Positions 6,296 through 13,057 of a stretch of DNA of 16,603 bases are shown one piece after another. Position numbers and translations under genes: made by a program. Source of the DNA: SAR116 cluster bacterium (GTDB lineage Bacteria; Pseudomonadota; Alphaproteobacteria; Puniceispirillales; Puniceispirillaceae); the NCBI GenBank assembly GCA_002722385.1, contig PBLR01000016.1:4550-21152 (forward strand). Reading direction: 5' to 3'. Each line of letters begins with the position of its first letter. Position 1 is the stretch's first letter. Below the pieces are notes generated by a model. The model was not told where the DNA came from, made no database searches, and was given only the letters and a program-made list of their open reading frames with translations.

Positions 6296-6574
6296 ATGGG
6301 CGCTTTCAAACAACAGCAGCTGCAAAAGACAGAACCGCGCCAGCCCATGTGCCTGCATCATCTGGTGCAGCAGAATTTAAACGTGTTCTGCTGGTGCAAC
6401 AGATGCAGCCATAATGCCGAGGTGGACACCGATCTTCTGATCGAGCGTCTGGGCCCGCTTTATCCGGTCCCTGAGCTGGGCATTCACCTGCGCTGCAGCC
6501 ATTGCGGGGCACAGGATGTAAGCACCCGCCCGGCCTGGCCCAGCCATGGCGGCCAGATTGCCCGGCATGGCTAG
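6296..6574 (+). CDS. Zinc-ribbon-like small protein, conserved hypothetical
   Basis: The 92-residue product has two CxxC knuckles, C34-NR-C37 (within CWCNRCSH) and C67-SH-C70 (LRCSHCG), separated by 29 residues, which is the layout of a zinc ribbon. The core from about residue 18, PMCLHHLVQQNLNVFCWCNRC, through the LGPLYPVPELG segment to RPAWPSHG and a terminal RHG resembles a small uncharacterised family that I recall from Alphaproteobacteria. The first 17 residues are Gln-rich and may not be translated: no clear Shine-Dalgarno precedes the ATG at 6296, and a second in-frame ATG lies at residue 18 (6347). The function is unknown; zinc ribbons often bind nucleic acid or proteins. The SOS-type box upstream suggests damage-regulated expression. 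Confidence 0.75.
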   Translation: MGAFKQQQLQKTEPRQPMCLHHLVQQNLNVFCWCNRCSHNAEVDTDLLIERLGPLYPVPELGIHLRCSHCGAQDVSTRPAWPSHGGQIARHG

Positions 6575-6699
6575 GCCGTAACCGTGCAGCAGTTTCCGGC
6601 AGCAAAGCCAGCACAGAGCAGATGTCCTCTCTGGACAGTCGCGGGCGGACAGGCTAGGGTCAGGCCGGTGATAACCCCAAGATACAGGCAAGACCATAA

Positions 6700-6909
6700 A
6701 TGACTCCGACTGAGATTGAAAAGCTGCAACGCTTCCTGCGCCAGACCTTTGGCAATCATGGCATCACCCTGGCCAGACGCCCGGAGGCCACTGATTCGGC
6801 CGAATTCCAGATTAATGGAGAGACCTTTGGGGCGGTGTATAAAGATGAAGATGAAGGCGAGCTGAGCTATAATATCCAGATGACCGTGTTGTCAGAAGAT
6901 CTGGACTGA
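6700..6909 (+). CDS. DUF3126 family protein
   Basis: This 69-residue acidic protein fits DUF3126, a small family that I know from Alphaproteobacteria with no assigned function. Characteristic parts are the N-terminal helix EIEKLQRFLRQTFGN, the TLARRPEATDSAEFQI strand region, and the C-terminal YKDEDEGELSYNIQMTVL segment, in which the acidic DEDEG turn and SYN are the strongest family marks. No signal peptide or membrane span is present. The 125-bp gap before it shows nothing recognisable, and the Shine-Dalgarno is weak. It ends 13 bp from the convergent exporter gene. Confidence 0.85.
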   Translation: MTPTEIEKLQRFLRQTFGNHGITLARRPEATDSAEFQINGETFGAVYKDEDEGELSYNIQMTVLSEDLD

Positions 6910-6922
6910 ACAGCCGGTTATC

Positions 6923-7549
6923 TTAACTGGTTATCTGGGTGAGCAGCAGAGCCGCGAACAGCAACATCACAAAGGCTGTGGCAAAATCAATCAGCTGCCA
7001 GGCGCGCACGCTGGTCATATACCGGCTGAAGCGGCGCGCACCAAACCCCAATACAGAGAAAAACAACAGGCTGGCGGCTGAGGCCCCGGCGGTAAAGGCC
7101 AGCTTTTCCCCCTCCTGATACGGGACTGACAGGCTGCCCAGCAAAATCACCGTATCCAGATAAACATGCGGATTAGCAAAGGTCAGCACCGCCACAACAG
7201 ATATCGTGCGTGCCAGTGATGTTTGCGGCAAACCGGGCGCGCTGGCCTTGTCAAATGAGGTGGCCATCTGCAGCCCGTCACGAAGCCGCAACACCCCATA
7301 TCCCGCCAGCCACAACGCCGCCAGAGCAAACAGCCAGGCCCCATACAGATCAAACACAGGGGTCAGAAGCTGGCCCAGCCCCAGCACACCAAGGCAGATC
7401 AGCATCATATCAGACAGGCCGCAGAACAGAACAACAGCCAGAACATGCTGGTTCAGAAGCCCTTGCCTGATCACAAAGCTGTTCTGCGCGCCAATAGCCA
7501 GAATCAGGGACAGGCTGAGCGCAAAGCCGGACAATGCCGCAGAAATCAT
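6923..7549 (-). CDS. LysE/ArgO-family amino-acid exporter
   Basis: Members export basic amino acids (lysine, arginine) or related compounds out of the cytoplasm and prevent toxic build-up. The 208-residue length is typical, and about six hydrophobic segments are visible. Family motifs are present: GAQNSFVIRQGL in the first helix region (20-31), and FANPHVYLDTVILLGS (124-139), closely resembling the ArgO/LysE signature around the conserved Asn-Pro and Asp. The start at 7549 is supported by a GGGGA ribosome-binding site eight bases upstream. ArgO and LysE genes are often controlled by a LysR-type regulator (ArgP/LysG), but none is in view. It is divergent from the Lin0512 operon and shares its 137-bp intergenic region. 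The substrate is not settled. Confidence 0.9.
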   Translation of the reverse strand: MISAALSGFALSLSLILAIGAQNSFVIRQGLLNQHVLAVVLFCGLSDMMLICLGVLGLGQLLTPVFDLYGAWLFALAALWLAGYGVLRLRDGLQMATSFDKASAPGLPQTSLARTISVVAVLTFANPHVYLDTVILLGSLSVPYQEGEKLAFTAGASAASLLFFSVLGFGARRFSRYMTSVRAWQLIDFATAFVMLLFAALLLTQITS

Positions 7550-7608
7550 CTGACCATCCCCAAAACAAAACCATCAGAACTTATTTCATGACAGACCAGA
7601 CGTCATTT

Positions 7609-7647
7609 CGCAATTGCGTATCTGTCCGGCAGGCGCATAATGGACAG
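7609..7647. promoter_or_regulatory. Promoter and possible operator of the Lin0512-deaminase operon
   Basis: On the plus strand TTGCGT (7614-7619), a 16-bp spacer and CATAAT (7636-7641) form a plausible promoter with a good -10. Two symmetric elements overlap it: the perfect 10-bp palindrome CGCAATTGCG (7609-7618) over the -35, and the 6-bp inverted repeat CTGTCC (7622-7627)/GGACAG (7642-7647) that brackets the -10. Both are placed where a dimeric regulator could act. The regulator is unknown. Confidence 0.4.
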
Positions 7648-7686
7648 GTTGTGAGCGCAAAACGATAAAAGACAGGACAGGTGATA

Positions 7687-8079
7687 ATGGCAAAAAAACG
7701 CGTGGCAATGGAGCTGGGCATGGGCACATCCCTGCGCCGTCAGGATTACACAAAGGCTGCTGTGAGGGCGTTACAGGACGCGCTGTGGCATAATTCGCTG
7801 ACGATGGCTGATGCGTTCGGCTTTTCGCGTGAAGATATGATCGTTGAGGTTGATATCGCGGTGCAGAAACCAGAGAAGGTGGATATTGAGGCGGTCAAGG
7901 CGGTGCTGCCTTATGGCCAGCCGCATATCAAAGTGGTGCATGGCGGCCTGGATATCGCCAAACCCCCAAAGCCAGGGGCCGATGCCGCCGATACTGACAA
8001 AACCGTGATCGCCAATGCCGCGGTCAATGTCTATTTTAATATGGAACCCGCACAAGACAGAGCAGGAGACAAGATATGA
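7687..8079 (+). CDS. Lin0512-family protein, copy 1 (divergent motif)
   Basis: The 130-residue product belongs to the Lin0512 family (TIGR02058/PF09585), whose function is unknown to me. Matching blocks are the N-terminal ELGMG, DYTKAAVRALQDALWHNSL, the VEVDIAVQKPEKVDIEAVKAVLPYG segment with the PEKVD and LPYG marks, KVVHGGLDI and VIANAAVNVYF. The family is described as having a nearly invariant GxGxDxHG motif near the N-terminus; here it reads GMGTSLRR, lacking the Asp, His and last Gly. I prefer the ATG at 7687 over the GTG at 7681 because AGGA and AGGTGA lie at workable distances before it. It is first in an operon and overlaps copy 2 by 4 bp (ATGA), implying translational coupling and a possible hetero-oligomer. 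Confidence 0.85.
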   Translation: MAKKRVAMELGMGTSLRRQDYTKAAVRALQDALWHNSLTMADAFGFSREDMIVEVDIAVQKPEKVDIEAVKAVLPYGQPHIKVVHGGLDIAKPPKPGADAADTDKTVIANAAVNVYFNMEPAQDRAGDKI

Positions 8080-8432
8080 GGCGCCTGATTCTGGAAATGG
8101 GTACAGGTAATGATCTGTATGGTGAGGATTATACCAAAGCCGCAAACCGCGCCGTGCAGGACGCGCTGCATCACAGCTCTCTGGTGTTGTTCAGATCGCT
8201 GGACCTGCCGCATGAGGCGATGCAGGTCAATGTCACCATTGGGGTGCAGGAGCCGGACAAGGTTGATGCAGATGCGGTTGCCGCCACCCTGCCCCGCGGC
8301 CAGGCCAGGGTGAATGTTGTGAAAGGCGGGCTGAATGTGGTGGATAAAGATAATGATACCGTATCTGTGATCGCCACAGCCGCGGTTGAAGCCTGTTATG
8401 ATATCCGGTCTGAAGACTGGCAGCTCAGCTGA
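8076..8432 (+). CDS. Lin0512-family protein, copy 2
   Basis: This 118-residue protein is a second Lin0512-family member, close to the usual length of about 116-120. It aligns with copy 1 along its whole length: LILEMGTGNDLYGEDYTKAA against VAMELGMGTSLRRQDYTKAA, then VQDALHHSSL, QEPDKVDADAVAATLPRGQ, VNVVKGGLNV and VIATAAVEACYD. Its motif reads GTGNDLYG, which keeps the Asp and final Gly of GxGxDxHG and replaces His by Tyr, so it is the more canonical copy. The start codon overlaps the stop of copy 1, with AGGAG seven bases upstream. The stop is 12 bp before the deaminase ATG. The function is unknown; the operon points to purine-like substrate metabolism. Confidence 0.88.
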   Translation: MRRLILEMGTGNDLYGEDYTKAANRAVQDALHHSSLVLFRSLDLPHEAMQVNVTIGVQEPDKVDADAVAATLPRGQARVNVVKGGLNVVDKDNDTVSVIATAAVEACYDIRSEDWQLS

Positions 8433-8444
8433 AAAGGAGTGTTT

Positions 8445-9845
8445 ATGCACAGACAGTTGCTGACACATATTGACGTTCTGGCCACCATGGATAATGGGGG
8501 GGACAATGGGGGCGATAAAGGATGCGGGCGCGAATTAACAGATGCAGCTGTGCTGATAGACGGTAATGTGATTACCAAAGTCGGCCCCACAAGCGCGCTT
8601 GAACAAGAGGCCGCCAGCTGTGATGAGGTTCATAATCTGGCCGGGCATATTGTGCTGCCGGGGCTGGTCAACACCCATCATCATCTGTTCCAGAACCTGA
8701 CCCGGGTTGTACCGGATGCCCAGAATCACAGCCTGTTCGGCTGGTTGCAGACCTTATATCCGATCTGGAGCCATCTGCGGCCGGAAGATATTTATGTTGC
8801 GGCGGCAACAGGCCTGGCTGAGCTGGCGTTAAGTGGCTGTACCACATCATCTGATCACCAGTATCTGTTCCCGCATGGCAGCCGGCTGGATGATTCGATA
8901 GAAGCGGCACATGATGTCGGCATCCGGTTTACCGCCACACGCGGGTCAATGAGCATCGGCGAGAGCAAAGGCGGGCTGCCGCCAGACCAGCTGACTGAGG
9001 CTGAAAACAGTATTTTGGAAGATTGTCTGCGGCTGATCGATGCCTATCATGACGCCTCTGCCCAGGCCATGACCCAGATTGCGCTGGCGCCCTGTTCTCC
9101 GTTTTCGGTCAGTACCGGGCTGATGCGTGATACCGCCGATATGGCCAAAGATAAGGGTGTGGGCCTGCATACACATCTGGCAGAAAATGTTGAGGATATC
9201 GACTATTCGCTGGCCCAGTTCGGCCAGCGGCCAGGTGATTATGCAGAAGAGCTGGGCTGGACCGGAGCGCATGTCTGGCACGCCCATTGTGTGCAGCTGA
9301 ATGAAGAGGAAATCAATTTGTTTGCGCGCACCAAGACAGGTGTTGCGCATTGCCCTTGTTCGAACATGCGGCTGGCCAGCGGGATTGCCCCTGTGCGCCA
9401 GATGATCGATGCCGGTGTGCCGGTCGGGCTGGGGGTTGACGGGTCCTCATCAAGTGACAGCGGGCATCTGATGAACGAAGCCCGGCAGGCGATGTTGTTG
9501 CAGCGGGTCCTGGGCGGGGCAGATAATCTGTCTGCGCGGCAGGCCTTGCGGCTGGCAACACGCGGCGGGGCTGAAGTGCTGAACCGCCATGATATCGGCC
9601 AGATTGCGCCCGGATTCGGTGCAGATATGGCGATTTTCAGCCGCAATTGCATTGAGCTGAGCGGGACCCAGACAGACCCGCTGGCGGGTCTTGTGTTCTG
9701 TGGGCCGGTCAAGCCGCGCCATGTGCTGATTAACGGCAAATGGGTGGTGCGGGAGCATCAGCTGACCACCTTGTCGCTGCCGGATTTGCTGGACCGGCAT
9801 CACCGTTGTGCCACAGATCTGCTGAACCGCAGCCAGGCGGGATGA
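8445..9845 (+). CDS. 8-oxoguanine deaminase-like amidohydrolase
   Basis: 8-Oxoguanine deaminases convert 8-oxoguanine to urate and ammonia; close relatives act on hydroxylated triazines (AtzB) and other purine-like rings. The 466-residue product is a metal-dependent amidohydrolase. It has an HxH pair in NTHHH (78 and 80), HTHLAE (242-247), HAHC (279-282) and the metal-ligand Asp in GVDG (332), with the subgroup's FGWLQTLYPIW (98-108), GCTTSSDH (131-138), CSPFSVS (217-223) and HCPCSNMRLASG (302-313) blocks. The ATG at 8445 is chosen because AAGGAG sits five bases upstream; an upstream in-frame GTG would overlap that site. An odd DNGGDNGGDKGCG insert (about residues 16-28) separates the first two beta strands. 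It is the third gene of the Lin0512 operon and ends just before a bidirectional terminator. Guanine or another purine is an alternative substrate. Confidence 0.87.
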   Translation: MHRQLLTHIDVLATMDNGGDNGGDKGCGRELTDAAVLIDGNVITKVGPTSALEQEAASCDEVHNLAGHIVLPGLVNTHHHLFQNLTRVVPDAQNHSLFGWLQTLYPIWSHLRPEDIYVAAATGLAELALSGCTTSSDHQYLFPHGSRLDDSIEAAHDVGIRFTATRGSMSIGESKGGLPPDQLTEAENSILEDCLRLIDAYHDASAQAMTQIALAPCSPFSVSTGLMRDTADMAKDKGVGLHTHLAENVEDIDYSLAQFGQRPGDYAEELGWTGAHVWHAHCVQLNEEEINLFARTKTGVAHCPCSNMRLASGIAPVRQMIDAGVPVGLGVDGSSSSDSGHLMNEARQAMLLQRVLGGADNLSARQALRLATRGGAEVLNRHDIGQIAPGFGADMAIFSRNCIELSGTQTDPLAGLVFCGPVKPRHVLINGKWVVREHQLTTLSLPDLLDRHHRCATDLLNRSQAG

Positions 9846-9856
9846 GCGTAAGGGAT

Positions 9857-9889
9857 AAAAAAACAGGCCGTGCTGAGACGGCCTGTTCT
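9857..9889. terminator. Bidirectional intrinsic terminator
   Basis: A perfect 9-bp inverted repeat ACAGGCCGT (9863-9871)/ACGGCCTGT (9878-9886) with a 6-base loop, extendable by one A-T pair, lies between the convergent deaminase and BMP genes. A run of seven A (9857-9863) gives a strong U-tract for transcripts arriving on the minus strand, and TTCTTTG gives a weaker one on the plus strand. It should end both operons. Confidence 0.9.
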
Positions 9890-9913
9890 TTGTTGATGTT
9901 GGTCTGATGAGGC

Positions 9914-11008
9914 TTAGTTCGGGATTTTGCCTTCTACGCCTTCGACATAGTAATTCATTCCCCACAGGCCGCCATCATCAAGCACTTCACCTGCTTTGAG
10001 AATCATATTCCCGCCATTATCTTTCATCGGCCCTTCAAAGATATTCAGGCTGCCATTGCCGATTCCATCACGGGCGGCCGCAGCGGCTTTCGCCACATCT
10101 GCCGGCATGTTCTTGAATTCTGTCAGAACCAGGAAGTCATCACCAATGCCTTTCCAGGTATTGCCTGCCCAATGATCCGGCCCGTCACCAGTTGACCAGC
10201 TGCCATCCATGACTTTTTGGACCTGTTCAATGTAATATGGGCCCCAATTGTTCACAGAGGCGAACAGCTGGGCGTTTGGGGCGAATTCATGCATGTCTGA
10301 AGACTGGCCAAAGCCTTTCACGCCTGCTTTTTCGGCTGTCTGAAGCATCGCCGGGCTGTCTGTATGCTGGGCCAGAACATCTGCGCCTTCAGCAATCAGA
10401 ACCTTGGCCGCATCTGATTCCTTGACCGGATCATACCAGCTGTTGACCCAGACCACTTTGATGGTGGCGTCTTTGTTCACAGACCGCAGACCGCGGGCAA
10501 ATGAATTAATCCCCTGAATCACTTCCGGAATCGGAAACGCGCCCAGATAGCCGATTTTATTTGATTTGGTGGTCAGACCCGCAACCACACCCTGAACATA
10601 GCGGCCTTCATAGAAACGGATGTTGCCGGTGGCCACATTCGCGGCCCGCTTATAGCCGGTGATATGGTCAAAATGCACATCCGGATATTCTTTTGCCACA
10701 CGGATGGTCGGGTCCATATAGCCGAATGAGGTGGTGAAGATCACCTTGTTCCCCTGTGCGGCCAGTTCACGAATCACACGGGCGGCGTCCGGACCTTCTG
10801 GAACATTTTCCACATAGCTGGTTTCTACCTTGTCACCGAAATGTGCCTGCAGTTGCTGGCGGCCCACTTCATGAGCATAGGTCCAGCCATGGTCACCCGG
10901 ATTGGTCAGATAGACAAAGCCGACTTTCAGCGCCTCTGCCTGTGCAGAGCCCAGACCCAAACCCAACAGGGCTGTGGCCAGAGCCAGTTTTGAGAGTAGT
11001 TTTTTCAT
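9914..11008 (-). CDS. BMP-family ABC transporter substrate-binding protein
   Basis: BMP (Bmp/PnrA/Med-like) proteins bind purine nucleosides, nucleobases or related compounds in the periplasm and deliver them to an ABC importer. The 364-residue product begins with a Sec signal peptide: KK near the start, a hydrophobic core and a likely cut after AQA at residue 24. The mature protein opens with the family's ALKVGFVYLTNPGDHGW, followed by the FTTSFGYMDP and HFDHITGYK blocks and IRFYEGRYVQGVVAG in the usual order. It is the last gene of the importer operon, 33 bp after the permease, with a GGAG ribosome-binding site about ten bases before the ATG. The neighbouring deaminase points to a purine-type ligand, but the binding residues alone do not prove which. 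Confidence 0.93.
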   Translation of the reverse strand: MKKLLSKLALATALLGLGLGSAQAEALKVGFVYLTNPGDHGWTYAHEVGRQQLQAHFGDKVETSYVENVPEGPDAARVIRELAAQGNKVIFTTSFGYMDPTIRVAKEYPDVHFDHITGYKRAANVATGNIRFYEGRYVQGVVAGLTTKSNKIGYLGAFPIPEVIQGINSFARGLRSVNKDATIKVVWVNSWYDPVKESDAAKVLIAEGADVLAQHTDSPAMLQTAEKAGVKGFGQSSDMHEFAPNAQLFASVNNWGPYYIEQVQKVMDGSWSTGDGPDHWAGNTWKGIGDDFLVLTEFKNMPADVAKAAAAARDGIGNGSLNIFEGPMKDNGGNMILKAGEVLDDGGLWGMNYYVEGVEGKIPN

Positions 11009-11041
11009 GATATGTTTTCTCCTTCCTCATGAATGTCAGTT

Positions 11042-11950
11042 TTACCGTGTTGGATGGAACACCCGGCCCAGATGCGCCGGAGCTCCGAAATAATTGCGGC
11101 CGCGGCTGGAGATAAACACCAGCACAAATATTGTAGCCAGATAGGGCAGCATCGACAAAAACTGTGGCGGTACAGTCCAGCCCTTGGCCTGGCCCGCCAG
11201 CTGCATAATGGTGACCCCGCCAAACAAAATTGCCCCGGCCACCAGCCGCCACGGCCGCCAGGACGCAAACACCACCAGAGCCAGCGCGATCCAGCCACGC
11301 CCGGCGGTCATCCCTTCGGCCCAGTGCGGGGTCAGCACAAGCGGCAGATACGCACCGCCCAGCCCGGCCATAAAACCGCCAAATAACACCGCACCTGTGC
11401 GAATCAGAAGAACAGGATAGCCCAATGCGTGCGCGCTGTCATGATTGACGCCCACAGACCGCAAAATAAGCCCCGCACGTGTTGACGATAAAAACCACGC
11501 CGTCAGCGCAACAAAACCAATACAGCCATAGGCCATTACATCCAGCTGAAAAGCAACACCCAGAACCGGAATCTGGTCCAGAACAGGGATCGCCAAAGAC
11601 GGCAGCCCGTCAATGGCCTGCCCCACCAGAGGCGCACCGACCAGCCCGGACAGGCCGGTACCGAAAATGGTCAGGGCCAGGCCCGTTGCCACCTGATTCG
11701 TGGCCAGACCCAGCGCAAATAATGCAAAAACAGCTGCCGTGGCAATACCCGCCAGACCGCCCCCCAAAATGCCTAAATACGGGCTGCCAGTTACAGACGC
11801 CGCGCCAAAGGCGGCCACCGCGCCCATCAGCATTATGCCTTCAACACCCAAATTCAACACACCGCTTTTTTCCGCCACAAGTTCACCTGTGGCCGCCAGA
11901 ATTAAGGGCACAGAAGTCAGCAAAACGGTCAGCAGAAGTTCATCAATCAT
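11042..11950 (-). CDS. BMP-type ABC transporter permease (second permease)
   Basis: The 302-residue protein is an inner-membrane permease of the branched-chain/ribose type (BPD_transp_2), in the NupQ/YufQ-like half that partners BMP binding proteins. The marker motif GELVAEKSGVLNLGVEGIML (22-41) is characteristic of this group. Around eight hydrophobic segments follow, and the C-terminus is short and basic (SSRGRNYFG). It overlaps the preceding permease by 4 bp (ATGA), so the two subunits are probably made in equal amounts through coupling. The permease pair forms the membrane channel for the substrate brought by the binding protein encoded next. Confidence 0.93.
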   Translation of the reverse strand: MIDELLLTVLLTSVPLILAATGELVAEKSGVLNLGVEGIMLMGAVAAFGAASVTGSPYLGILGGGLAGIATAAVFALFALGLATNQVATGLALTIFGTGLSGLVGAPLVGQAIDGLPSLAIPVLDQIPVLGVAFQLDVMAYGCIGFVALTAWFLSSTRAGLILRSVGVNHDSAHALGYPVLLIRTGAVLFGGFMAGLGGAYLPLVLTPHWAEGMTAGRGWIALALVVFASWRPWRLVAGAILFGGVTIMQLAGQAKGWTVPPQFLSMLPYLATIFVLVFISSRGRNYFGAPAHLGRVFHPTR

Positions 11951-13056
11951 GATCCCGCCCGCCTTTGTTGTGCGGTCTGGCCCGCGCGGCCGACCCAGAC
12001 CAGCTGATAGCGTGTCAGCGTTTCCCCCGCCAACAGCATGAATAAAAGTATACCCTTGAAAATACCGGTGACAACCTTGGGAATGGCCATAGAGATCTGG
12101 GCCGTATCACCGCCCAGTTCAGCCAGCGCAACCACCAGACCCGCCACAATCACCGCCAGCGGGTTCAGCCGCGCCAAAAACGCCACAATAATCGCGGTAA
12201 AGCCATAGCCGAATGAAATGTTGGGCTGAAGCTGGCCGATATTGGCGGAAACCTCAACCATGCCGGCCAGCCCGGCAAGGGCCCCAGAAGCCAGCAAAAC
12301 CGCCACCGTCACCCGGTTCGGGCTGAAGCCGGCGAAGGTCCCGGCGCGCGGGGCATCGCCCATCAGCTTGACCTGGAAGCCGCCCAGCATGCGTGAGAGC
12401 ACAATATAGCCCGCCACCGCGATCAAAAGTGCGGCCGGCACCCCCCAATGCAGCTGGCCAAGGCGGCCGATAAAGGGCAGATGCATCGCGCTGATCAGGC
12501 CCGCATCAGGATAATAAGGGGTCAAGGGAAAGCCGAATGACATCGGGTCACGCCAGGGCCCGCGCACAATCCAGTCAATCAACAAGGCCGCCACATAGGT
12601 CAGCATCAGCGAGACCAGAATTTCATTGGTTCTGAAGCGGACCTTGCAGACCGCCGGTATCGCCGCCCAGGCCGCCCCGCAAGCCATCGCGGCAAGCGCC
12701 ATACCGGGCAGCAAAAACACAGAAGTGGTGTCCGGAAAGGACAAGGCCAGCCCGCCTGCCCCAACAGCCCCTGCAATCAGTTGGCCTTCAGCACCGATAT
12801 TCCAGATATTGGCCCGGTAACAGAATACCAGCCCGGTGCCGATGATAATCAACGGACAGGCTTTGACCAGCAGATTGCCGAACTGATCCGGGCGGGACAG
12901 CGGGGCCACAAAAAATTCATATAAGGCAGGCAGAGGCGCATAGCCAAGCAGCGCAAAAATCAGCCCGCCCGCGACCAGAGTCACCAAGACAGAGACCACA
13001 GGCACGGCCAGCGTGACATAAACCGGAACCGCTTGTCGGGGCTGCAGGATAACCAT
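11947..13056 (-). CDS. BMP-type ABC transporter permease (first permease)
   Basis: The 369-residue protein is the larger permease of the importer, of the NupP/YufP-like type. Its signature is RANIWNIGAEGQLIAGA (81-97), and a later FGYGFTAIIVAFLARLNPL block is also diagnostic. It has an N-terminal hydrophobic segment (about 13-37) and several further spans. The C-terminal tail is hydrophilic and basic (GRAGQTAQQRRAGS). The start lies 1 bp after the stop of the ATPase gene and the stop overlaps the next permease by 4 bp, showing a tightly packed operon. The function is to form half of the membrane channel for uptake of a nucleoside, nucleobase or related compound. Confidence 0.93.
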   Translation of the reverse strand: MVILQPRQAVPVYVTLAVPVVSVLVTLVAGGLIFALLGYAPLPALYEFFVAPLSRPDQFGNLLVKACPLIIIGTGLVFCYRANIWNIGAEGQLIAGAVGAGGLALSFPDTTSVFLLPGMALAAMACGAAWAAIPAVCKVRFRTNEILVSLMLTYVAALLIDWIVRGPWRDPMSFGFPLTPYYPDAGLISAMHLPFIGRLGQLHWGVPAALLIAVAGYIVLSRMLGGFQVKLMGDAPRAGTFAGFSPNRVTVAVLLASGALAGLAGMVEVSANIGQLQPNISFGYGFTAIIVAFLARLNPLAVIVAGLVVALAELGGDTAQISMAIPKVVTGIFKGILLFMLLAGETLTRYQLVWVGRAGQTAQQRRAGS

Positions 13057-13057
13057 A

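Noticed and set aside
6914..6930. Terminator between the DUF3126 gene and the exporter gene
   Set aside because: CCGGTTA/TAACTGG pairs with one wobble and a 3-base loop, but no U-tract follows on either strand and it overlaps the exporter stop codon. A GGTTATCT direct repeat here is also too short to interpret.
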